DNA of 64,000 nucleotides from Dehalococcoides mccartyi (GTDB lineage Bacteria > Chloroflexota > Dehalococcoidia > GIF9 > DYGU01), in assembly GCA_020724525.1 (NCBI GenBank), contig DYGU01000001.1:62001-126000 (forward strand). The letters run 5' to 3'. The position numbers and the translations under genes are program-made. The notes beneath the pieces are model-generated. The model did not search any database, was not told the DNA's origin, and was given only the letters and a program-made list of their open reading frames with translations. Positions 45,474-52,845 of the stretch are shown one piece after another; the first letter of the stretch is position 1, and every line of letters starts with the position of its first letter.

Positions 45474-45839
45474 TTAACTTCCTTTGTATATTGGACAGTT
45501 ATCTCTATTACATGAACCGGTTATCTTATTCCTTGTTTCTTCTGGGACCTCCTCGAGATATAATCTGTCTGCTCCACCTTTATTCTCAAGATGTTTACAG
45601 TATAAAGTCCAGGCTGGTGGATTTAACAAACCTGTAAGATGGAAATCAACCTGGAAAGCTTCCAGATATTGGCAATCTCTCAAGAAATTCCAGAAGTCAA
45701 TTTCCTTAATCGTCTGCTCTAGTTTGTCTTTTATCCCCTGAAGAATTGAAGGAAGATGTTTTAAACATTCCCTCGCTTCATTTAATCGAAGTTTAAGTGT
45801 AATCTCCTTTCCTTCGGGTAATTTCTCTATAGCAACCAT
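45474..45839 (-). CDS. Hypothetical Cys/His-containing protein of the retropepsin cassette
   Basis: This 121-residue protein has a helical region (ARECLKHLPSILQGIKDKLEQTIKEIDFW) and a C-terminal Cys-rich part (LYCKHLENKG and GSCNRDNCPIYKG) that might bind zinc. It starts 12 nt after the retropepsin-like gene on the same strand. I do not recognise the family. The coupling to a protease gene suggests substrate or regulator roles, but this is speculative. Confidence 0.5.
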   Translation of the reverse strand: MVAIEKLPEGKEITLKLRLNEARECLKHLPSILQGIKDKLEQTIKEIDFWNFLRDCQYLEAFQVDFHLTGLLNPPAWTLYCKHLENKGGADRLYLEEVPEETRNKITGSCNRDNCPIYKGS

Positions 45840-45850
45840 TCTTGACTCCT

Positions 45851-46255
45851 CTAAAGGATAAAACTTCCTCGATAAACCATCTCACCTCTCTTAAAGTCAA
45901 GTTCAAGCCCCCAGGTTTCCATAGTTGGTGAGCCAATTATCAATTCCGGTAAGCCCACTTCTTTACCTTCAAGCTCAACCTTCTTCGCTATATCCTTTGA
46001 AAGGTATATTCTCTCTGAAATCATATACTTGTCTATCGTCATCTCAGAATCGACATAGCTATCAATCACGATTTTTTGTCCATTTGCCAGAGCACCTTCC
46101 CAGAGCTTGACTAGTGGCTTGGTTGGAACTTTGCCAAAGAGCTCTTTAAGTTTAACATGCCCTATAATAATAAAACTGGAGCCAGAATCAAACAATGTCT
46201 TAACTTCACAAGTCTTTCCCTCAATTGTTACTTTTATATTCTTCCAGATTTGCAT
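45851..46255 (-). CDS. Retropepsin-like aspartic protease family protein
   Basis: This 134-residue protein has a single-Asp motif VKTLFDSGSSFIIIG (D-S-G-S, as in retroviral-type aspartyl proteases). The second half has PELIIGSPTMETWGLELDFKRGEMVY, the hydrophobic IIG plus helix and strand that closes the fold. The size is right for a protease that works as a dimer. The ATG has a good RBS (AAAGGAGTTGAA). It leads a three-gene minus-strand operon. Bacterial retropepsin-like proteins are rarely characterised; a substrate cannot be given. Confidence 0.7.
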   Translation of the reverse strand: MQIWKNIKVTIEGKTCEVKTLFDSGSSFIIIGHVKLKELFGKVPTKPLVKLWEGALANGQKIVIDSYVDSEMTIDKYMISERIYLSKDIAKKVELEGKEVGLPELIIGSPTMETWGLELDFKRGEMVYRGSFIL

Positions 46256-46429
46256 TTCAACTCCTTTGTTACATTATTCGGTTTTCACAAACTTCTATTC
46301 TGACAATACCCGTTTTTCGAAGTTTGGTCAAGAACTCAAACGCAGACTTAGACCTCGGCGAGGTCAGCGGCAAACCAGCGCTTTCATAGCTTTTTGGGCT
46401 TCCCCTCCCACTGAGGCAAAAAGAAGATA
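46256..46429. other. Non-coding gap with a palindrome
   Basis: No open frame with coding character is visible. It contains GACCTCGGCGAGGTC (a short hairpin near 46351) and the likely promoter of the retropepsin unit on the minus strand. Confidence 0.3.
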
Positions 46430-46981
46430 TTACTCGGACAGGCTCCTAGATATTTCCACATTGGTAAGGCTCATCCTGTCCATGGGTGAGAACTTCCTAG
46501 GCTGGATGGTAACATGAGCTGAAGCTAAGGTTACATACCGCCTGACCATTTCCAGAGTGGTGTGTCCCAGAATTTGCTCGAGAGAGAAGACATCCCCGCC
46601 ATTAATCAGGTAGTTCGTAGCGAAGGTGTGACGGCAGAGCTGGGGGTGAAGGCGTTTAACCCACATCTGGAGCAAATCTAAAACTTCACCAGCAATGGAA
46701 ATGCCTTCGTAATCGGTTTCAATTTTAATGCCCGGTAATAATTTGTTGAGGACGATTTCCCAGTCCCCCTGCTTTACTGGTGGTAACAGGAGGTTCCATC
46801 GCTCAAAGACTCTACCTCTGAAAGAACGGTAATTTAGGAGTTCGGCAGATGTGAGTTTCAAGGATTTTTGATTGCCCGATGCCACGATGTAAAAAGGAGG
46901 CTCAGATTCATGACGCTCAATGGTAACTCCGCAATCTCGAATTGCTTCAAAAAAGGTCTTGTCATGGGAATCATTTGTCAC
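46430..46981 (-). pseudogene. Chimeric ORF: phage-type protein joined to a tyrosine recombinase C-terminus
   Basis: This 183-codon ORF has two parts. Residues 1-110 (SEPPFYIVASGNQKSLKLTS, RSFRGRVFERWNLLLPPVKQ) resemble phage- or plasmid-encoded replication-associated proteins of unknown function. From about residue 112, HPQLCRHTFATNYLINGGD and LGHTTLEMVRRYV are those of a XerC/D-type integrase, with Arg, His and Tyr present. The catalytic domain's first Arg box and the N-terminal domain are missing. A deletion has probably brought two genes together. The start overlaps the end of the upstream 134-residue gene by 11 nt. Confidence 0.6.
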
Positions 46982-47375
46982 CTCCTATTAAGTCGCTAAG
47001 TCCCCGTAGATTCCAAGGTTGTCTATTAGGCTTATGTTTGGAGGGTTTTCGTCGGTTGCCTTCAATCGGAAGAAGAAAGTGTTCCTCGTTTGCCTCTAAG
47101 ATTTGGGCAATCGATTTCAGTCCTTCACTCACCTCGTCCAATTTGGAACTGATTTCTTCCAACGAGTGAGCAATTCGTTCTAATGAATCCTCAATCCCCG
47201 CCGTCTCCATAGCATTCGCTATATAGGGGAGGGCTTGCAAAGCTTTGATAATGAGCTCAGCCCAAACTTCAGGTGGTGGTGAACCTTCCGCAAAGCTATT
47301 CCACCATGCCCATAGCTCTTCCGACGGGGTAAGCGGTTCAGGTTCACTTTCTGAGTCTATATCTCGCCCAATCAC
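46971..47375 (-). CDS. Hypothetical helical protein of the integrated region
   Basis: This 134-residue protein has an acidic N-terminus (DSESEPEPLTPSEELWAWWN) and an amphipathic heptad-like middle (SLERIAHSLEEISSKLDEVSEGLKSI). It ends in a basic tail (RRKPSKHKPNR). The GTG start at 47375 overlaps the TGA of the preceding small ORF (GTGA), indicating coupled translation. No family recognised. It lies in a set of island genes read leftward. Confidence 0.5.
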   Translation of the reverse strand: MIGRDIDSESEPEPLTPSEELWAWWNSFAEGSPPPEVWAELIIKALQALPYIANAMETAGIEDSLERIAHSLEEISSKLDEVSEGLKSIAQILEANEEHFLLPIEGNRRKPSKHKPNRQPWNLRGLSDLIGGDK

Positions 47376-47557
47376 TGCTCCCCCATCTCTATCCTGTGCT
47401 TCAGGTCTGCCTTCAGGATTTCAAGACTCCTAACTACATCCTTCAGCTTCGAACTTGGTATGCGAATTAAGAGAAGATAAGCGTTGGGGGTAACTTCCAA
47501 TTGCCGGACATAGCCGTCAGTCCTCAAGTCGTCCCTTCTATAGCCTCTTTGTCCCTA
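47372..47557 (-). pseudogene. Small paralog B of a tandem pair
   Basis: Not in the ORF track. The minus frame reads GYRRDDLRTDGYVRQLEVTP, then ends VVRSLEILKADLKHRIEMGEQ. It matches the neighbour at 47562-47776 along its length (DELRREGFIGNLEIFP, then RTIDIIRQDIKHRIDLGQE). No ATG is present; a TTG at 47527 is the only in-frame start after the TAG behind which the frame opens. It may be 5' truncated. Its stop overlaps the next gene's GTG. Confidence 0.45.
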
Positions 47558-47561
47558 AACT

Positions 47562-47776
47562 TTATTCTTGCCCCAAATCTATACGATGTTTAATGTCCTG
47601 GCGTATGATGTCTATGGTTCTCAGCAAAGCTTTCAAACTAACTCCAGGGCGACGCAGGAGAGCACCACTAGCGTTCGGGAAAATCTCCAAGTTGCCGATA
47701 AATCCTTCCCGACGTAACTCATCCAGGATGTAAGCTACTCCAGTTTTCCCTACTTTGATAAAGTTTTTTTGACATT
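47562..47776 (-). pseudogene. Small paralog A of a tandem pair, frameshifted
   Basis: ATG at 47776 has a good RBS (GGAAAGGAAG). The frame then slips in a run of seven A; with six A it reads MSKNFIKVGKTGVAYILDEL and continues through REGFIGNLEIFPNASG to KHRIDLGQE, about 70 residues. It is homologous to the ORF immediately downstream (paralog B). The N-terminal half may be a small winged-helix (VAYILDELRREG). Unknown role, probably island regulation. The frameshift may be an artefact. Confidence 0.45.
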
Positions 47777-47889
47777 GTTATCTTCCTTTCCTATAATTAA
47801 TAAAAAGTAAGAGCACACTAATATTGTCTTTCCTTTAGTAAAGGTTTGCCATTATTTTTTACAACATTTTGAACATTAAGGAGAAAAAG

Positions 47890-48168
47890 ATGCGTAAGTG
47901 CCCAAGGTGTGGCTTGAAGCTGTTTTACGAGCCAAATATCTTTTGTCCCGATTGCAAGGAAAAGGTTTCTAAAGAGCTCGAAAAGGTAGAAAAACCTACC
48001 CTGACGGCGAAAGAGATAGGTGATAAGATAGGATATTGTGCCAGGCATCTAACGCGTTTGGCGCCAGAAGGGTTGCTGGAGAAATATGGTATTCCCGAGC
48101 CTATCAAACGAGAGGGGAAGTATCTGTGGCTAAAAAGGAAGTTCAGGACTTTCTCAATGGTAAAGTGA
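47890..48168 (+). CDS. Small zinc-ribbon protein
   Basis: From the ATG at 47890 (RBS AAGGAG), the 92-residue protein starts with KCPRCGLKLFYEPNIFCPDCK, a two-CxxC zinc ribbon. It continues into a helical part with TAKEIGDKIGYCARHLTRLAPEGL, suggestive of helix-turn-helix DNA binding. It probably acts as a small regulator of the island. Its 3' end overlaps the next gene. The tracked start at 47869 is a TTG upstream. Confidence 0.6.
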   Translation: MRKCPRCGLKLFYEPNIFCPDCKEKVSKELEKVEKPTLTAKEIGDKIGYCARHLTRLAPEGLLEKYGIPEPIKREGKYLWLKRKFRTFSMVK

Positions 48169-48392
48169 AAACTCCAGCCCTATCTAAACAGCTTCAGGCA
48201 CTTTCGGAAGCGCAAGCCAAGAAACTCGAGGCCTTGGTTGAGCTTCATGGTGGCATACATATTGACCCAGCGACGGGTCAATATAAGATTGGGCGACTTG
48301 AGGAAATAATAACTCGCATATATAGCAAAGAGAGTAACGAAACCAAGTCGACGCTTGAGGTCATCCCTTGGTACTATGTTGAAGATGCATAA
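48126..48392 (+). CDS. Hypothetical island protein
   Basis: The tracked ORF runs from 48036, but GTG at 48126 (VAKKEVQDFLNGKVKTPALSK) gives a cleaner 88-residue protein. It starts within the last codons of the zinc-ribbon gene and ends by sharing the A of TAATG with the next ATG. No family known. The helical section (LSEAQAKKLEALVELHGG) and a polar tail are all that can be said. Operon with its neighbours. Confidence 0.45.
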   Translation: MAKKEVQDFLNGKVKTPALSKQLQALSEAQAKKLEALVELHGGIHIDPATGQYKIGRLEEIITRIYSKESNETKSTLEVIPWYYVEDA

Positions 48393-48673
48393 TGAGAAAA
48401 GAAAAGATTGACCGAAAGTTGGCAAAAGAAGCAGAAAAAATTAAAAGAACGATTGAGAAAGTAGAAAGACTGAAGGTAGAGCTTGAGAAAAGGGGTATCC
48501 AGGTAGAAAACCCCATAAATCTTAACACGCTTTACCTAACTACTGCCATTACAGATTCCATAAAAGACACAAGAAATCTGCTTCTGGCTATCCTTTTGCC
48601 TATACTAATTCTCATACTTGGGACTATTGTTGGATTTGGTATCGCAATCCTAATACAGTTACCTGGAGCTTAA
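48392..48673 (+). CDS. Coiled-coil protein with C-terminal membrane anchor
   Basis: This 93-residue protein is a highly charged coiled coil (EKIKRTIEKVERLKVELEKRG) followed by a membrane segment (LLAILLPILILILGTIVGFG). ATG overlaps the previous stop (TAATG). The reverse layout of the 88-residue membrane protein at 44.5 kb. It could be a phage superinfection or island membrane protein. No function assigned. Confidence 0.5.
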   Translation: MRKEKIDRKLAKEAEKIKRTIEKVERLKVELEKRGIQVENPINLNTLYLTTAITDSIKDTRNLLLAILLPILILILGTIVGFGIAILIQLPGA

Positions 48674-48702
48674 ACCTTCAGCCTATCAGCAACCCCAAAC
48701 TT

Positions 48703-49600
48703 CTAATGCTGTGCTCTTACATCAGAATCAGCCAGATTGGAATAGTGTCTGGTCATCTGAAGTGAGCTGTGCCCTAACTTCTTTTGCAGGCTAAACGGGT
48801 CGCCACCATTCCTCAAATAGATGACCGAGCTTGTGTGCCTTAGTTTATGGGGATAACATCTGTTAAGTCCCGCCTTGGCACCATAGTGTCCGACAATTTT
48901 CTCTATACGCTCGGCAGTAAGCGGTCGTCCATCCTGTGTCAGCCAAAAGTAATCATTAGCTAAAGGCTGAGGACAATGCTTCAGTTCATACTTTAGCAGT
49001 GCTTTGGCTACTTTTTGACCGAAGGGGATATAGCGCTCCTTGCTGCCTTTGCCCATGACCCTTAGATAGCCATTCTCAAAGTCAACATCGCCAGCTTTAA
49101 GTCCCGCAAGCTCAGAAAGCCTTACTGCTGTATCAATTAGCGTGAGCATAAGAGCATAATTTCTAAAAACCAATATTATTCTTCTTATCCGGCTGAGACA
49201 ATAACTTTTCTACCTCCTTCTCTGAAAACGTGGGCACGACCTTTTTGCGAGCTTTGGGCATCTTGACTTTTTCCATTGGATTAGATTCAATTAGCTCGTC
49301 ACGATAAAGGTAGCTAAAGAAGGTCTTTATTCCCCCACAATATGTTCGGATGGATTGAGCTGAGAGCTTAGCTTGCTGAGGCTTATTGAAGGGATGGTTA
49401 GAAAATTTATGTGTATCCTGAAGGGCAATAATAAAGCGCCTTAAATCGCCAGCAGTGATGTTTGTGATTTCCTGATTGTTGCCAAGAAACTTGCTAAAGT
49501 GGCTAACGCTCTGAGCAACATGCCTAATGCTCTTAGGGGATTTTCCCTCAGCCTTAGCATAAATACGATAAGCTGCCAGAGCATCAGGAAGAGTTGTCAA
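48703..49600 (-). pseudogene. XerC/D-type tyrosine recombinase (integrase), frameshifted
   Basis: The N-terminal frame (49163-49600) has the SAM-like core-binding domain (SPKSIRHVAQSVSHFSKFLG and RTYCGGIKTFFSYLYRDELI). The C-terminal frame (48703-49173) has TAVRLSELAGLKAGDVD (Arg I), HKLRHTSSVIYLRNGGD (His-x-x-Arg) and LGHSSLQMTRHYSNL (His, catalytic Tyr). All active-site residues are there. The two meet at a run of five T on the minus strand near 49166; one T fewer makes a 297-residue protein. It ends 105 bp from tRNA-Lys, a classical position for an element's integrase. A real frameshift or an artefact is possible. Confidence 0.8.
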
Positions 49601-49679
49601 CTCAAACTCCTTAGCCTGACAGCTTAAGTCATTATTCGCCGACGGTCTACAACTTTTTGCTACATTTCGTGCATGAAAA

Positions 49680-49759
49680 TCAGCTGCTCTGCTTAGCTTT
49701 GAACTGAGCCGCAGAGGACTCGAACCTCTAACCGGCTGATTAAGAGTCAGCTGCTCTGC
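49680..49759. repeat. 13-bp direct repeat at the tRNA-Lys gene, possible attachment core
   Basis: TCAGCTGCTCTGC occurs inside the tRNA-Lys gene (49747-49759; D arm to anticodon stem) and again just beyond its 3' end (49680-49692), in the same orientation. The second copy is followed by TTAGCTTTGAACTGAG, unlike the gene. The position between the integrase and the tRNA suggests a residual recombination site. Confidence 0.35.
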
Positions 49760-49777
49760 CTGTTGAGCTAGCGGCCC
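49705..49777 (-). tRNA. tRNA-Lys (anticodon CUU)
   Basis: A 73-nt tRNA on the minus strand. The acceptor GGGCCGC pairs with GCGGCUC plus discriminator A. The anticodon stem GCUGA and UCAGC encloses CUCUUAA with anticodon CUU. The T arm includes GGUUCGAGUCC. The CCA end is not encoded. It lies between purS and an integrase pseudogene. Confidence 0.93.
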
Positions 49778-49874
49778 TGCGAGTTATGGTAACAGTCTGT
49801 AGTGCTGAAGTCAATTAGCACCCCAACAAGAAGAAACAGGCTCTTTACGGACAGAACATTATTAGTGAGTAAAG

Positions 49875-50129
49875 TCAGGCAGGGATTTCTTTCAACTCAA
49901 AGCGATAGTTTTCGATAACCGGGTTTGCCAAAAGTTTGTGACACATCTCCTGGACCTGGGAGTGGGCTTTTTTAGGGTCATTTTCGTCTATCCGGATTTC
50001 CATATATTTACCAGCACGGACACCAGTAACAGTACTAAAACCCAGATTGTGTAAGGCGCCTTTGATAGTTAAGCCCTGAGGGTCATTAACTGTGGGCTTG
50101 AGAGTTATGTAGACTTTAGCCAGATACAA
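49875..50129 (-). CDS. purS: Phosphoribosylformylglycinamidine synthase subunit PurS
   Basis: PurS is the small subunit that bridges PurL and PurQ in the multi-subunit FGAM synthetase. It has 84 residues with LAKVYITLKPTVNDPQGLTI and KYMEIRIDENDPKKA, and a C-terminal pattern NPVIENYRFEL typical of the family. The start is a TTG (50129) that overlaps the end of purC by 14 nt. It is the last gene of the purine operon here; purL and purQ are not in the window. Confidence 0.92.
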   Translation of the reverse strand: MYLAKVYITLKPTVNDPQGLTIKGALHNLGFSTVTGVRAGKYMEIRIDENDPKKAHSQVQEMCHKLLANPVIENYRFELKEIPA

Positions 50130-51021
50130 GCTTTAGCTCCTTGCCGGTGAGACGACGGTAGGCTTCCTGGTATCTCTCAGATGTCTCTTTGACTATCTCC
50201 GGTGGCAGCTCTGGTGCCGGGGGCTCTTTATTCCAGCCCGAAGCTGTAAGCCAGTCCCGAACTGGTTGTTTATCAAAACTGGGCTGAGACTGCCCCACAG
50301 TATATTGGCTGGCATCCCAGAAGCGACTTGAGTCTGGAGTTAAAAGCTCGTCAATGAGAATAAGCTGGTTATCAACAGTGCCAAATTCAAACTTGGTATC
50401 GGCAATGATAATTCCCCGCTTCTGAGCGTAACTCCGGGCATAGTTATAAATGGTTAGACTCGCCTGCTCAAGCCTCTGAGCTAAAGTCTTGCCCACCAAT
50501 TCTTCCAGGTCTCTTTTAGTCAAAGGCTGGTCATGCCCCGTCTCAGCTTTAGTAGTTGGGGCAAAAAGAGGCATGGGCAATTCCTCACTTTCCTTTAGTC
50601 CTTTGGGCACAGACCTTCCCGAGATAGTGCCCTTTTCTTTGTATTCTGCCCAGGCTGAGCCGGAGAGATAGCCGCGGACAACGCACTCAACAGGGATGCG
50701 CTGGGCTTTTTTGACAATCATAGAGCGACCCAAAATGTAATCAGGAACGGCATCGGGAGAAAGACATTGGGAAAGGCCACTCACTTCATTAACTACCTTT
50801 ATTAGATGGTTGGGTATCAGGTGAGAAGTTTTCTCAAACCAGAAGGCGGAAATTTGGTTGAGCACCAGTCCCTTAGTAGGTATAGCACAGGGGAGGACTA
50901 CATCAAAAGCCGAGATACGGTCTGTAGCCACTATGAGTAACTTGTCACCAAGGTCATAAGTATCCCGGACTTTGCCCCGGCAAAACAAAGGTAAAGGTAA
51001 ATCAGTCCCAAACAAAACCAT
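50116..51021 (-). CDS. purC: Phosphoribosylaminoimidazole-succinocarboxamide synthase
   Basis: PurC joins aspartate to CAIR using ATP. The product has LFCRGKVRDTYDLGDKLLIVATDRISAFD at the start, then VECVVRGYLSGSAW and the C-terminal IIIADTKFEFG and DELLTPDSSRFW. The tracked ORF starts at 51141, inside purB; the ATG at 51021 has GGGAGG before it and gives 301 residues, the length of a longer-type SAICAR synthase. The upstream purB stop lies 13 nt away. purS follows with overlap. Confidence 0.95.
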   Translation of the reverse strand: MVLFGTDLPLPLFCRGKVRDTYDLGDKLLIVATDRISAFDVVLPCAIPTKGLVLNQISAFWFEKTSHLIPNHLIKVVNEVSGLSQCLSPDAVPDYILGRSMIVKKAQRIPVECVVRGYLSGSAWAEYKEKGTISGRSVPKGLKESEELPMPLFAPTTKAETGHDQPLTKRDLEELVGKTLAQRLEQASLTIYNYARSYAQKRGIIIADTKFEFGTVDNQLILIDELLTPDSSRFWDASQYTVGQSQPSFDKQPVRDWLTASGWNKEPPAPELPPEIVKETSERYQEAYRRLTGKELKLVSG

Positions 51022-51034
51022 CCTGGGACCTCCC

Positions 51035-52372
51035 TTATACTGCCCTTGGAGCCAGCTCGCCAGTCTCCCCTTTCTCCCTTTCTTTAAGCCCCAATCGGGC
51101 AAAAATTTTGTCGACATATTTCGAGTAGTAGCCATAGTCAAATAGAGATTCTAACTCTTTCGGTGACAAATTAAGCGTTATCTCTGGGTCAGCTTTAAGC
51201 AGGTTAAGCAAGCCAATCTTTTCCTGCCAGGCTTTCATGGAGTTTCGCTGGACTATTTGGTAAGCCTTCTGCCGGTCTACCCCTTTCTCTATCAAAGCCA
51301 ACATGACTCTTTGAGAAAAGACCAATCCTTGAGTAATATCAAGGTTACAGCGCATATTATCCGGGTAGACCTGAAGTCCCTTCATTACTGAGGTAAACAA
51401 ATTAAGAATGTAATCTAAAACGAGGCAAGAATCAGGGAAAATAATTCGTTCCGTGGAGGAATGGCTGATATCCCGCTCGTGCCATAAAGCGATGTTTTCC
51501 AGAGAAGTCAGGGCATAACCCCGGACAAGCCGAGCCAGCCCACAAATACGCTCGCACAGTTCCGGATTTCGCTTATGGGGCATGGCTGAAGAACCAGTCT
51601 GTCCAGCTTCAAACGGTTCTTCTACTTCGCTGATCTCAGTGCGTTGCAGACTTCTGATTTCAGTAGCGAACTTTTCCAAGGAACTGGCAATAATGGCTAA
51701 GGTAGTAATAAATTGGGCATGGTGGTCACGCTGGATTATCTGACTGGAGATAGAGGCTGGAGCGAGCTCTAATTTGGCGCAAACCCTTTCCTCAATCTCA
51801 GGAGGAACTGTGGCATAAGTACCCACGACCCCTGATAGTTTACCAACAGCAACAGCTTTTTTGGCTTCAGCCTGTCTCTGGGCATTACGCTTCATTTCCT
51901 CCACCCACAAAGCCATCTTAAGACCAAAAGTAGTCGGTTCAGCATGGACACCATGAGTCCGCCCCATCATAATAGTATATTTATGCTTTACTGCTTGCTC
52001 TTCCAGGACCGCAATAAGTTTATCTATGTCTTCGGCTAAAAGGTCAGCAGCTTCCACCAACTGGAGACTTAGAGCCGTATCCATAATATCGGAAGAAGTA
52101 AGTCCAAGGTGGATAAAACGGGACTCATCGCCGAGGCTTTCAGAAACAGAACGGAGGAAAGCTGTCATATCATGATGGGTAACTTTGAGGTGTTCAGTAA
52201 TGCGCTCCAGGTCATAGCAAGCTGTCCTGATTCTGGTAAGGGCTTCTTCAGGTATGGCACCAAGTTCTGCCCAGGCTTCGCAAGCAGCCATCTCTATCTG
52301 GAGCCATTTGTCAAATTTGTTCTTTTCCGACCATATCTTTTTCATCTGGGGTCGGGAATAGCGTTCAATCAA
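51035..52372 (-). CDS. purB: Adenylosuccinate lyase
   Basis: PurB cleaves SAICAR and adenylosuccinate, two steps of purine synthesis. The 445-residue protein starts IERYSRPQMKKIWSEKNKFDKWLQIE. It has TSSDIMDTA, MGRTHGVHAEP with the catalytic His, and the fumarase-family signature GSSAMPHKRNPEL with the flexible-loop Ser. The frame and length are normal. It is placed between purE and purC in the operon. Confidence 0.96.
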   Translation of the reverse strand: MIERYSRPQMKKIWSEKNKFDKWLQIEMAACEAWAELGAIPEEALTRIRTACYDLERITEHLKVTHHDMTAFLRSVSESLGDESRFIHLGLTSSDIMDTALSLQLVEAADLLAEDIDKLIAVLEEQAVKHKYTIMMGRTHGVHAEPTTFGLKMALWVEEMKRNAQRQAEAKKAVAVGKLSGVVGTYATVPPEIEERVCAKLELAPASISSQIIQRDHHAQFITTLAIIASSLEKFATEIRSLQRTEISEVEEPFEAGQTGSSAMPHKRNPELCERICGLARLVRGYALTSLENIALWHERDISHSSTERIIFPDSCLVLDYILNLFTSVMKGLQVYPDNMRCNLDITQGLVFSQRVMLALIEKGVDRQKAYQIVQRNSMKAWQEKIGLLNLLKADPEITLNLSPKELESLFDYGYYSKYVDKIFARLGLKEREKGETGELAPRAV

Positions 52373-52386
52373 TAACGTCTCCTTTC

Positions 52387-52845
52387 TTAACCTTCAGCTA
52401 AACTGCGACGATATTTTTGATAAGCTTCCTTTATATTACTGTATTTCAAAGACAAAATCTGGGCAGCAAGAAGAGCGGCATTTTTGACTCCCGAAGTGCC
52501 AATGCCAACACAGGCTACAGATATACCAGCTGGCATCTGGACAATAGAATAAAGCGAATCAACACCTTTAAGCTCACTAGTAGGTAAGGGTATGCCAATA
52601 ACTGGTAACGTCGTCCAACTGGCTAAGACTCCGGGTAAATGAGCCGCACTACCGGCACCAGCAATAATAATCTCTATGCCCCGGTCTTCAGCTTTTAGGG
52701 CATACTCTCTCACCTTTTCTGGATTTCTATGGGCTGACATAATAGAGACTTCATACTCGATACCAAGTTGCCTAAGCAAATCTAACGCTGGCTGCATTAG
52801 AGGCTCATCTGTTTTGCTACCCATAATAATACTAACAATGGGCAT
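52387..52845 (-). CDS. purE: N5-carboxyaminoimidazole ribonucleotide mutase
   Basis: PurE class I mutase, 152 residues. Motifs: SIIMGSKTDEPLMQPAL, VSIMSAHRNPEKV with the catalytic His, IIAGAGSAAHLPGVLAS and VIGIPLPTSELKGVDSL. Its end lies 14 nt before purB and its start is contiguous with the purD stop. The partner PurK, needed to make its substrate N5-CAIR, is not in the window. Confidence 0.96.
   Translation of the reverse strand: MPIVSIIMGSKTDEPLMQPALDLLRQLGIEYEVSIMSAHRNPEKVREYALKAEDRGIEIIIAGAGSAAHLPGVLASWTTLPVIGIPLPTSELKGVDSLYSIVQMPAGISVACVGIGTSGVKNAALLAAQILSLKYSNIKEAYQKYRRSLAEG

Noticed and set aside
49680-49700. A second tRNA gene next to tRNA-Lys
   Set aside because: Only 13 nt match and no cloverleaf can be drawn.
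42081-49777. Similarity between the tRNA-Leu and tRNA-Lys ends as attL/attR of one element
   Set aside because: The shared GGACTCGAACC is only the universal T-loop sequence. No longer repeat was found.
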